DNA from: Epiperipatus broadwayi
Taxonomy: Eukaryota > Onychophora > Udeonychophora > Euonychophora > Peripatidae
Direction: 5' to 3'
Length of the DNA stretch: 64,000 bases
NCBI GenBank assembly: GCA_028023455.1
Contig: JAQFVV010000233.1
Coordinates: forward strand, 498,001-562,000
The position numbers and the translations under genes were made by a program. Every line of letters starts with the position of its first letter. Position 1 is the first letter of the stretch. The notes below the pieces were generated by a model, which saw only the letters and a list, made by a program, of their open reading frames with translations, ran no database searches and was not told the DNA's origin. Shown here piece after piece: positions 25,591 to 36,480 of the stretch.

Positions 25591-26089
25591 TAATATGATG
25601 TAGAAAGGAATTTGCTGTTAACTGACTTTTTGATTCCTCTTGGAGGCCTTAAAGGAATTGAACAAGGCAAATTCCTGATATCCACTCCATATGTTCTTGT
25701 CATTGCAGCTTCTATTACCATGTGATTATTCATAAAGTATATGAACATAGATAGGTTGCTCATCATGCATTAGCCAGCATGATAGTTTATTGGAGTTATA
25801 TCTTTGAGTTTAAGATCAAGAAACATGATGAACTTTCTTCTCAGATGCATGATAGTTTTAATAGAAGTATCAGCTGAGTTTTCTTGAAGGCAAAATGAAT
25901 GTGAGAATTAATTTTTTTTTAATAGATATCTTACAATCTTGACAGACAAAAATAAATCATGGCCCTTATTTCCATGAAGTTGTAAAGTCATCAGCCAAGG
26001 CATGAATCAGTAGCCAAAGGCAAAGGGTGCTAAGAATCTTCTGATTACAGACCCAGGCTACCATTTGATGATGATCTTTTACTTAGCTA

Positions 26090-26800
26090 CTTAAAACTGT
26101 AGATCACTTTCAATTGAAGAAATATTGAAGAAATTGGAAGAAGAATGGTCTCATATTGAATAGAATATTATTGAATTTTGTGAAGTTAGAAGAAAAGGTG
26201 AAGAAACAATTGATTTAAAAAGTGAACATGTACTGTATTACAAAAGAACAAGCATTGGAAATAAAAGTGGAGTAGGATTCTTTGTAAATAAAAAGTGAAG
26301 AACAACATTGTGGAGATTGATGTTGTATTTGACAGAGTGGTGAGTTTAATTATTCAACATTATTAGCAGACATCAAATGGAGATAATTCAGGTTATAAGT
26401 TCTCACTGTGATGAAGTGGAGGATTTTTATATGGATGTACAAAATGCTTTTGATCAGATCAAGCCACCACATTTTTAAGTTGTCATAGGAGATATTAATG
26501 CTAGAATCAGTAAATAATTGAAAGATGAAAGTGCTGTTGGTAAATTTGGTTATGGTGATAGAAATGAGAGGAGACATAGACTTGGGGAGTTTATGGAAAA
26601 AGAAAAACTTTATATTATGATTTTTTAAGACAAATATTAAAAGCAAATGAACATGGAAACATCCAAATGGGGGTACAGCAGAACTGGATTATATTTTGGC
26701 CAACAGAAAATATGTATTTCAAAATTGTAAGGTAATTAATAAATTCAACACAGGAAGTGATCATCAATTAATGAGATACATTGTAAGATACATGTTATTG
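26090..26800 (+). pseudogene. RTE APE-type endonuclease remnant
   Basis: Blocks in order: CEVRRKGEETIDLKSEHVLY; KSGVGFFVNKK; EVEDFYMDVQNAFDQI; VVIGDINARI near 26480 (catalytic GDxNA box, here GDINA); GDRNERRHRLGEFMEKEKLY near 26560; and, in a shifted frame, LANRKYVFQN with NKFNTGSDHQLMR near 26700-26780 (catalytic SDH). This is the order of the 'craniofacial development protein 2-like' endonucleases of RTE elements. Stops lie between the blocks. Confidence 0.8.
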
Positions 26801-26829
26801 CAAAACTTGAGAGACAAAAATTATTAAGA

Positions 26830-28830
26830 AAAACCAATATTCACAGATGAAATTCTTAATTTACAAAGACATTCCAATGAATTTAAACTAAAACTTGCAA
26901 ATTATTTTCAAATAGTAACAGATTTTGAACATAATTCAGATTTGAATGAAATCAATAGAAAGATAACAGATACACTTTTTAAAAACTACAGCAAAGATAG
27001 CTGGTACAGAAAAAAACATAAATTAGCCAGTAAAATTTCTTCTGAATTTATGAGGAAAAGAAGAAATATGAAAATATTAACATGATGCATTAAGAAGGAT
27101 TGAGTATCCCAAATTTTGTAAAGTGCTGCAAAAATGAATTGTTAATGATATAAGAAAGTATAATTGTGAACTAACAAGGGAATTATAAACAAGAATAAAA
27201 GACTTAAGAACATAAAACAACTTCTTGGTATTGGTAAAAAACATGTCTGTAATGAAAAAAAAAGATGGGACTATTATTAAAAAGAGAGATGACATCATGA
27301 AATACACAGAAGAGTTCTATCAAGAATTATATAATAATAAAGAAAACAAGGAAAAGTACCTCCTACAACTACATCTTCTGAATTTTCCAGGATGTTAGTT
27401 GGAAAAATGAGACATGGAATTAAATTTATGAAGAAGAAAAAAGCTTCAGCTAATGATGAAATTATAATCAATATCTTAAAAGAAACAGGTGAAGAAATAT
27501 AAAAAAATTTGGCAAAGTTATATATCAAATGTCTAAATGATAAATATGTACAAGATGACTGGAAGAACACAGTATTAATATTAATATTTAAAAAACCATG
27601 ATAAAGAAGATATTAGAAATTACAGACTTATCAGTCTTTTATCAATTCTATAGAAATTTTTTATCAAAATAGTTACAACTCATCTATATCAAACTTTGGA
27701 TTTTAATCAACCAAAAGAACAAGCTGGATTTAAAAGTGGTTTTAGTACAGTAGATCAGATCCAAGTATTGAGTAAAGTTATAAAAAGGAACAATATTTTG
27801 AATTTATAGATTATGAAATGGCATTTGATTCTATAAGCATTTCTTCAGTGATTGGGTATAGACCTAGGATATTATCGTATTCTGAAAATATTTTATAAAA
27901 ATGCAACAGCAATAATTAGATTACATAATGATGCTAAAAAAATTAACATTGAAAAGGAAGGATGACAGGGTGACTCCATATCTCCAAAATCTTTTACAGC
28001 AGTTTGCAAGAAATAATATGTGGATTAAAATGGGAAGTTAAGAGAATAACAGTAAATGAAGATTATTTAAGTAATCTAGATTTAGCAGATGGTGTAGTTG
28101 TTTTTGCAAATAATGCTTTAGCAAATCAGGAAATGTTGCAACAGTTATTAGATGAAAGTAAAAAAGTAGAATTAAAAATTTTAAAAAGACTAAAGCAATA
28201 TTCAATGGATTTTCTTTAAAAAGGGAAAAAGATTGATAATGATGAGTTAGAAGAAGATAACAATTTCAAATATCTTGGTCAAATTATTACTACAGATGTA
28301 AACATAATGGATAAAATTATTCACAAAATTACACTTAGTTGGTGTGCTTTTGGTAGAAATAAAAAAAAAAAACATGCCAATGTGTTTAAAAAGGAAGATT
28401 TTTAATAAATGTGTTTTACCAGTTTTTACTTAGAGATCTGAAACTTGGACGCTTAACAGAAGAACAATACAGAGACTTCAGATGATTCAACTGAGTATCC
28501 AGATATGCATGTTAGGAATAAAAAGAAGAGATCAAACATGAAATACATGAGTGAGAGAATAAATGGGTGTTATTGACATCATTAAAAGAATTAAGAGACT
28601 GAAGTGCAGTTGGACTGGACGTATTTCCAGAAAAGACGATAATAGATGGGCAGTTGAAATCTTAAACTGGAATCCAAGAGTATTGTAAAAGGCCTAAAAA
28701 AAGACCACATGTGAGATGGATGAATGAAATAAGGAAATGTTCTGGAAGGATGTGGAGAAGAAAGGTTACAGATCGTAGAAGATGGATTGCACTTGGAAAG
28801 ACCTTCATTCTCCAGTGGATCGATAATGGT
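26830..28830 (+). pseudogene. RTE reverse transcriptase remnant
   Basis: From the endonuclease on, this matches copy C: a KLANYFQIVTDFEHNSDLNE block near 26890; a KFMKKKKASANDEI block near 27430 (family KKEKAPGNDGI); QAGFKSGFSTVDQIQVL near 27720-27770; an EMAFDS-like motif A near 27815; and LDLADGVVVFANNAL at about 28080-28130, where the YADD box has become LADG, so the polymerase is dead. The C-terminal part gives YLGQIITTDVNIMDKI near 28270 and HVRWMNEIRK near 28700. Frames shift many times. Confidence 0.8.
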
Positions 28831-28855
28831 TAAACATAATGATAATATATATATA

Positions 28856-30389
28856 TAAAACAATGCTAAAAATACATATATATTTTACTAATTATTCTAC
28901 AAGGATTAAATAAAATACATTTAAAAAATAAATACAAAATGAAAGAGAGAAGGCTGTCCTCAAATTAATTTGAAAAATCTGGTAGAGAGATCTCTATCTC
29001 CTTCTTTCTCTTTAAGCAGAAAAAGCTTTAATAAAAAAAAAAAAAGAATTCCTAATACTGAATGAGATATTTATTATTAATCAACTTTACACAATCTGGG
29101 ATGATGAATAATAAAAGTTAAAACTAGATTTATTTAGAAAAAAAATCCCGACAAAATCAAGAAATCAAATCATAAAAATGCTTAATCAAATCTCTTATTA
29201 CAACTGTTTTATATTCATTATCCAATTATTGAATTTACATTAGATTGCGAATTAAATTTAATTGTACAAAGATGATACTAAGTTTATTTTAAAACAAAAA
29301 TGAAAGGAATTAAGCACATCTGCTTATGTGCAATCAATCTTGTTTTCTCAAATGACTAGTAACTTAATCAATAGTTTAAAAGAAAATTCTTCAGTTCTTT
29401 TTTATATATATGAATTAAAAATATTAATTCTACTCTGACTTAAATGTTTAATGTTCTACAAAGCTTTATTAGAAATAGGCAATTGATAGAAGGAAAAAAA
29501 GTTTCAAAATGTTATCTTTCAAATTTAAAAAAAAATTCTTTTTTTTTTTTTTGCAAATATTTTTTATTTGGAAAAGACGTATATTACAATACAACAACAA
29601 TATATTTACGAATATAAAAAGTAAAAAAGATATAAGAAAATTAATAAAATTGAACCTGAACATTTCATTTATCATAATAATCTTTGAATTGCTAGAAAGA
29701 TAAACTATGAATACTCAATCATCATTTATCGTTAGAAACTATTCATGAACGATTGTTATTTCTAACTTCACACTAAAACGAAAACGTAGAAAAAAATCGA
29801 TGCAAAATAAACAATTGAAGATCTCATGCTGATCTTCTACTTTATTTATTCTGATCTACTTTGTTTATTTAACCACATTGTGATTATATCTTAATTTCTC
29901 TTGGAAATACTTCATGAAGGCAAATAACATTGTATCCCTTTAGATTATCTTTGAGTAATTTATTACAATATAGATAATCTGTCTATTCTATTAAAAGCAT
30001 GCTCAAATACACAAAAAGATCGTAATTATTCACTCACTTCACAACATAATCCATCAAACATATGACTTTACATTAGTAGATTCAATATCATCTCATCCAT
30101 GAAGCTGAAGAACATGCCTACTGATTTTAAAACATAGTTATCATATTTTTAGTATATTAAAGAGCATTCTTAAATGAAATGTTTCAATGCCTTTATGCTC
30201 AATGACAGGAAGGTCATATAAAACATATAAATAATACAAGACTTCCTACAAGGGTATTTTATGGTGAATTTGAGCAGGATTTTTATGTAAAGGTAGACTT
30301 TGTAAACATTATATAAAGTTGTCTCAAAGACATTGTAAAAAAAAAATGTAATGTCAATTGTTTCTCCATTGAAAAGATATGGTGGTAAA
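28856..30389. other. A/T-rich spacer, no gene seen
   Basis: Poly(A) and poly(T) tracts near 29035 and 29530. Two overlapping frames on opposite strands at 29469-29703 are almost all Phe, Lys, Ile and Asn and reflect base composition. Nothing else recognised. Confidence 0.55.
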
Positions 30390-30650
30390 AAGTAGAATGT
30401 TGGAGAGCTACAATTAAATAGAGTTTAACTACAAAAAGAAAAGTTTTCTGCTGAAGAAATTAAAAGACAATATCATAAAATATCAAATAAACAAAAAATA
30501 AACCAGCATGTTCTATATATAGATGTAATTGTGTTTCATAGTTGGTTTATATAATCACTACAAAACTCATTTCTAGATCTTTTCTCTCTCTCTCTTCTTT
30601 TTCTTTTTTTTTCCTGGAGTTAGAATGACCATACTTATTCATGAGTGATT
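30390..30650 (+). pseudogene. Second RTE-like family: C-terminal tail
   Basis: Matches 24000-24225 over its length: GTTGGAGAGCTAC (CWRATIK in frame), TTCTGCTGAAGAAATTAAAA, AAACTCATTTCTAGATC, a pyrimidine run, then GGAGTTAGAATGACCATACT. The zinc-finger cysteines of the other copy are mostly gone here (Tyr or stop in their place). It is only the last ~250 bases of the element, as expected for a 5'-truncated insertion. Confidence 0.65.
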
Positions 30651-32424
30651 GGTTTATTAATTTTAAGATGTCCCATTTTTTGAAATTATAATTTTAATAA
30701 ATATTGTAAAAAAATATAAATTTTTAATGAAAAATAGACATTTGTTTACTAAAAATAAAAAATTATGAAAATGATTACTAAATTAGTCATTGAAGGCTAT
30801 TCAAGATATTGAATATTTTGAAAAGATACTAGTTAAAAGATTTTTAATATGAAGCTTTATATTGGAACAAAAAAATGGACCATTAGAAGGAGATAATAAA
30901 AAAGTTGAGCACATAGTGGTTACAGAACATAAAGTATAAAAAATAATATATCGAAAGGACCTATGCAGATTAAAAATAGAGAAAAATACAGCAAATGACA
31001 AAAAGGCTTGGAAATGTTTGTAAAATAATGTCCAGAACTTCTTTTTTGCAAGTAATTAAAGATGAGAATAAATCCCGAGATTTTTAAACTAAATATTAAA
31101 TCTCATTTCATATATAAATATATAACTCATTACTATTATCACTGTCCTTCCTTAATAAAAAAATTCTAAAAAATTTTCTTCATTTATTTTCTCCTAGATT
31201 TGAAAATAAAGATGTTTTTTAATCTTTCCTAACAATATACTACTTTGCTGATCAGTAGTAATATTTTCATTTTAAAAAGAATTATGAATAATAAAAGGTT
31301 ATATAAGCTAAACACACTCTTAAATTTGAAAACTTCTAATATTTGAACAGTTTTAGGTCAGCCATTATTGTATAGGGAAAATGTTCATAAATTTTTATAA
31401 TACATTTGTTTAAAAAAAAAAAGTTGAAATATTAAAAAATTAAGTCAGGTGTGTTTGTGTGCTATGCAATTATCTATAATATATGTGGATTCTTAATGGT
31501 GTGTGAAATATATATAAACGTAAAAGGTTTGCAATTATATGCTAAACAAATGATGTCAGAAAAAAAATGTTGATCACTTTTATATCAACCATCAGGATAA
31601 ATTTAACATATGCTTAGGTTGCAATTCATATAGAAAAATCAGTTTTAAAAATGATGAATTCAGATTATATTATTGATTCTCAACTGTAAATAAAATAAAA
31701 GCAAAAAGTTTGCACTTGTACACTAAATATTTATCCTCAAAACAAATATCAATACACAAACAGTGATTCTGAATTAGGAATATTTGACCATTTTCACATT
31801 ACTATGTATGTCCAAAGATCATTATCAACTTATAAGAAAGGGATAAAACTTTCATTATCATGGTTATTGCTATATATGAAATGCAAAATTTCTTCCTAAT
31901 CATATAAATGTAAGGAATACACTTAATGTCTTTTTTTTTTCTTTAATTATTAATCTTTCTTTAAGCATTATTCAATAAAAAATTATATTCAATAAAATAA
32001 ATAATCAGATGGTTTATTGCTAAGGGTTCATAAGAACTTAAACCACTGGAGATAACTGAACTGGGCATTGATCTAAAGGTTTTGAGCTCCAGAGCTTACT
32101 AAACCACATGGAACAATTATATTTAGTAAATTATTCTAACAAATTACATTTAATGTTATTCAATTAATATTTTTAAATTTAATTCTTCTTTAATTAATTA
32201 TTTGAGAAATTCATTCAGATCCATAAAATTTCCCAATATGAAAAGGTACATAGATTTTGGAACCAAGGTATTCAACTTGAATACAAACTCCAGTATGAGA
32301 TAGATAAAATCAAATGGCAAAATGTTAAGTGCCATTAAATTTCATAGTAATTAAATGTGCTTTGTACAATTATTCACTTACAAGCATATTGGGTAAAATC
32401 AGAATGCTGCAAACAATTAATAAG
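30651..32424. other. A/T-rich spacer, no gene seen
   Basis: No domain recognised. The 66-codon minus frame at 30801-31001 is compositional. No repeat boundaries were located. Confidence 0.5.
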
Positions 32425-33253
32425 ATAACTATACACAAAAACATATATGAGATACACTTAAAAATCTAAATAAAGTTTACACTTTTTGCCTAGTACACTT
32501 TTGACTAAGTTATGTTAGTCATAGTCATGGCAATTGACAGAGGAAGTAGACTGTCAGTTTTACTAAAATAATTAGCATAATTGAATAGGCTTCATCTTCA
32601 CTATCATACATTCCTAGTATTATCCATTGCTTTACTAAAATTTGCTCTATAACTCACCAAATCGCTCTAGGCACCCCTCCCTCTGAACTGACTTATTAAC
32701 AACACAAAAGATATTCTACCCCCAAACCAGAAATGACAAACAATTTACAAGGCCACATGTCCTCAAATCAACTGCCATGCCATACATTGTGGAAAATCAA
32801 AAGCCAACAGGTCTACCCAATTAGCACAACACCAGTATATATATACAACCATGCTCAAACCCAAACAGATACCAAATCAATTTTTTATAAACACCAATCC
32901 ACTTCCAGGCATTCCTTTGAGCTTTCATCTGCTTCCATCGTATGCCTAGAGAACAATGATGCCAAGCATAAACTGAAAGAGGCCTGGCACATCATGAAAT
33001 AAAAACATTATTAACAAAAAAGACCCCTGTATCCCCTCTCTAAAAATAGCCTACTTAAGCAAATAATTATTTATTCAATTATACTAATTACCTATTCACA
33101 TTTTTTTAATAAAGCCAGCAATCTTCTCCCCTCTGTCAGGTGCCATAACTATGACTAATATAACTTAGTCAAATGTGCACTAGGCAAAAATTGTGAACTT
33201 TATTCAGATTTTAAGCATATCTCATATATGTTTTTGCATATAGCTATTTTCCA
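32425..33253 (+). mobile_element. Penelope-like element remnant between ~115-bp inverted repeats
   Basis: Left arm about 32428-32545, right arm about 33133-33252, inverted. Both contain AAAAACATATATGAGATA, the TTTTTGCCTAGT block and ACTAAGTTAT, and by eye they match at nearly nine bases in ten. Between them lies a decayed GIY-YIG-type C-terminal region (see 32733-33002). Penelope elements are flanked by repeats that can be direct or inverted, so this looks like the 3' part of one with its terminal repeats. The interior is visibly richer in C than the flanking DNA. Target duplications were not found. Confidence 0.6.
32733..33002 (+). pseudogene. Penelope-type GIY-YIG C-terminal fragment
   Basis: An 89-codon frame. 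Its second half reads YKHQSTSRHSFELSSASIVC, followed by LENNDAKHKLKEAWHIMK. This resembles the end of Penelope GIY-YIG endonuclease domains, where an H..TGHxFxxxxxxI block is followed by xxRxxLEAWHI. The expected Gly of TGH is Arg here. The GIY and YIG strands upstream are not readable in this frame; an adjacent frame shows CHAIHCGKSKAN, which could be the preceding Cys-rich part. In intact elements this domain cuts target DNA. Confidence 0.55.
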
Positions 33254-35890
33254 TATTTCATTTCCTCAAGATATTGCATACCAAAATTTTCAAGGTAAGA
33301 TTAGATATTATGGAATTTTGTTAACATCTTAGCATTTCAGTTTTACATTTATTTCAAATGAACTCTTTATATATGATACCCCATAGAAACAAATTAGGCT
33401 GATGGGAGCCTTTGATAATTTTAAAAAACAAAAGCATTAATTTTTAATAGTTTTGATATATGCTATAAATATATCAAATTAATTATACCTTAAAATTCTT
33501 TTTAAATAACTCAGAAACCAATTTAATACTTATTATTTACTTAGAGAGAAGTTTTGTAGTTGACTAGAAAGTTTTGTGAATAGAATCTTATTTTGTTGAG
33601 TAAAATAATTTTGGATCACTTCTCAATTAAAGACAGTAAAAAATAAAACAATCTCAGTTTCATTATTGAGATAGTTGGAGCTCTAAAGTCACAATTTTTA
33701 CAAGCAACTAAACATTGATTTATATATTGTAATCTTTTGATTGGTTATCCATAGTCAGAATGGCATATAAAATGTAAATTATAGTTGCAAAATTTTAAAT
33801 TTATAATTAAGATAATATTAAATCTATGAACTTGGATAATATAGCAATAAATGATTTAATACATATAATTTTAAAAAAGATAATTCTATAGAGATTAATA
33901 ATTGTTATTATTTATAATCAGTTATATTAACATAAATTTTATTATCTAATAGAAATTTTTATAATTCTAGCTGTATAATTTAAAAGAGTGGTAAATCTAA
34001 ATAAACATGTTGTGTACAATTTTGATTTTGAATTATTTATCACAGTGTTTCCATCATAAGTTAAAAATAGAATTGTAACAGAAAGAACAATTATTTACCA
34101 CAAGATAATAATTTAATGTTAAAAATTATCGTAATAATAAAATAGATATATTTATTATAAAGTTTATAAGGTAAATTAATTAATAGTATCACAGATTCAA
34201 AATACAATCTGAAATAAAATTTGGTTTGTAAGTTTTGATTTAAATCAATTACATTTATTAAATATTTTTATATTTCGATATTATTTTAAACAGAAATACC
34301 AGAAACATTTTGTTAAAAAAAAAAAAACTTGGACAAAATGATGGGAAAATCAATCAATCAGATTTCAGTAAATGACTCACTAATGTTACTTTCCCGGTTT
34401 TCTTTTAAAAAAAAAAAACTATCAGACGATTTAAAAAAAAAAAAAAAGAAATAATATAAGAATCAGATAGTGGGGTTCTTTTTTTTTTCGTGTTATAAAA
34501 GTTAAAATATTGAAGTCTTAATTAAATAAACCAAAAGGAAAAAATTTATATTTACAAAGCTATCTAAAGAGATTAAATATTTTTAAAATATTCTTAAAAC
34601 TATGGAGTGAATAAACAAATTTCTTTGTATTGGTCTAATTTCCAGCCTTGATAATCTACTTATAATCAAAATGCCAGCTAGGATCAGTTAAAGAAAGAAA
34701 ACAAAAGTTGTTATTCTTGCCAGAATAACCAAGAGAAAGGAAAAACAATGCTGTAGTTTAAAAAAAAAGACTAACTACATTAACACGGGGAAACATTCAT
34801 TTTATCTATGGAAAGATAAGTGCTTTATTTATTATAAAATTAAAAAAAAAAAAAAAAACATTTAAAATTTTTCAAGAGAAAATTTTTTTAAGCCGATGAA
34901 GCTACTTAATCAAATGCTAAAAATAATTCAGGAGTTAATAATGATAAATTGAGGAAGCACATACTCGTTTGACTGATATTTAGGCAATAATTTCCAAAAT
35001 ACAACTAAGATTGAGGTTCTACTTAAAAAAAAAAAAGAATTTGAATTAAGATTTCTCATAGTCAAAGAAAAGTTAAACTTTTATAAACTTGAAAGAATAA
35101 GAAAAGTCTGTATAACTAAGTAAAAATTAATAGTCAGAAAATATATAGCTTTGGAGCTCAAGGATTAGACAAACTTATTACAATATGTTTGCAAACCTTC
35201 CAAGTGTAGTAAATAACCAGAGAATGAGAAATGCTGAAGAAAAAAATAAAATAAAATTTGCCTAAATCTTAGTGAAACTTATTAAAGCATGCATTGAAAA
35301 GAAAAGAAATAATAATAATCATTATAATGTGAAGATTTACTAGGGAGAAGTAGGAAATGTTTGCTCATGGAAATTTCATGGAGGCCAGATTATGTGCATA
35401 GAACAAGAAACTAACCAAATGAAGTTTTGTTCAGTTAATGTTGTATGTATGCTTATTTTTTTTGTTTATATTTTCATGTATAGAGTAAGATGAAGAGAAG
35501 AAAAACAAGGTAACCACAGTAATGCTAAATAAAAATTTAAAAAAATGTTTTGAAATGGAAAAAAAAAAAGGTAAAAGGGATTTTAATTTTACATTTATTA
35601 GTGATAAAGATTTTTTTGTTTTTTTTTTAAATAAGAAATACTAATGCTAATATTTACATATGAGTAAAAGGAAAATAAACAAATATATATAAAAAAGGTT
35701 TTTATGTTTACAACCTGCTATACAATGTATACTCATGAATTATAATGTGAAAGAGTATGTGTGTGGGAAATAATATTTAAGTCATATATATTCGGATCGG
35801 ATTATTAAAAAAAAGCACATTATAGAAGATAATATTAATAATCTCAAAGATGAGTGAATGTGATGTAAGAGCATATTAGAATCTCATTTA
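33254..35890. other. A/T-rich spacer with many poly(A) tracts
   Basis: Several A10-A18 tracts (near 34320, 34410, 34440, 34845, 35025) and no recognisable coding trace on either strand. No terminal repeats or target duplications link the tracts to a known element. Confidence 0.5.
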
Positions 35891-36480
35891 TTAATAAAAA
35901 TATCTATTATCTAGAACATCTGAATAATAATAAACAAATAGATTGTTTTGGGACATGATAGGAGATATATGTAGGGGAATATTGCATGAAAAGGATAGAT
36001 TATAGGAGTCTAGCAATAGATAGAATATTAAATGCTGCCTAGACTGAAGTACACCATGAGTCAGATTTCTGGGATAGACTATATAGAATAGCATCCTGAA
36101 GAATTGATGAAGGGTTAACTGAGTTAAACCTTTGTAATGCTCAGACAATTTATAGGAAGAAATAGGAGGATTTTCAATAAAGAAATAATTGTATAAGTAT
36201 CGTAAGAGCTTATTAGAAAAGCCAGGATAGAATTGGGGTGAGTCCATTAATAAAATGGTTACCTAACAAAATAACACATCATAATAAATGAAACTCCTAT
36301 CCCTCTATTAGGATAATAGCCAATAAATCCATGGCTCATCTTTCTAAAGTTAGGGTAAATATTAATTTATTGTGCATTAAAGGTAAAGATGAAATTTTGG
36401 AGGATTGTATGGATTTTCTAGTTAAGTCTGGAGAGAGTTGTCCACAAATAATTGAATCATGTATGAAACAAAGATCATAG
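35891..36480. other. Unrecognised short reading frames on both strands
   Basis: The minus strand is open for 118 codons (35891-36247). On the plus strand the same DNA reads in pieces with a protein-like look (DRLYRIAS, RIDEGLTELNLCNAQTIYRK), and a separate ATG frame of 49 codons follows at 36331-36480 (MAHLSKVRVNINLL...). G+C is higher than in the flanking DNA. I recognise no family. It may be the remnant of a plus-strand transposon gene with the minus frame as its shadow; a host gene is less likely. Confidence 0.3.

Larger units (their letters stand above)
25592..28855 (+). mobile_element. RTE-type LINE copy B, near full length
   Basis: About 3.25 kb, the most complete copy of the family. 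The 5' untranslated part (25592-26080) matches copy C and, inverted, copy A. An endonuclease region (26090-26800), a reverse transcriptase region (26830-28230) and a C-terminal region (28230-28830) follow, all decayed. The 3' end reads CAGTGGATCGATAATGGTTA and passes into a short AATGATAATATATATA tail. RTE elements typically end in such short microsatellites instead of poly(A). Stops and frame changes are frequent, so this copy is inactive. Confidence 0.85.

Noticed and set aside
26350-27570. Minus-strand frames (26350-26646, 27077-27307, 27295-27570)
   Set aside because: They are the reverse strand of the RTE copy B coding region and match no family.
29469-29703. Overlapping frames on both strands
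   Set aside because: Almost only Phe, Ile, Lys and Asn; produced by poly(A)/poly(T) composition.
32425-33253. Cut-and-paste DNA transposon with long TIRs
   Set aside because: Considered because of the inverted arms, but the only coding trace resembles the Penelope GIY-YIG tail and no target duplication was found; kept as Penelope-like with moderate confidence.
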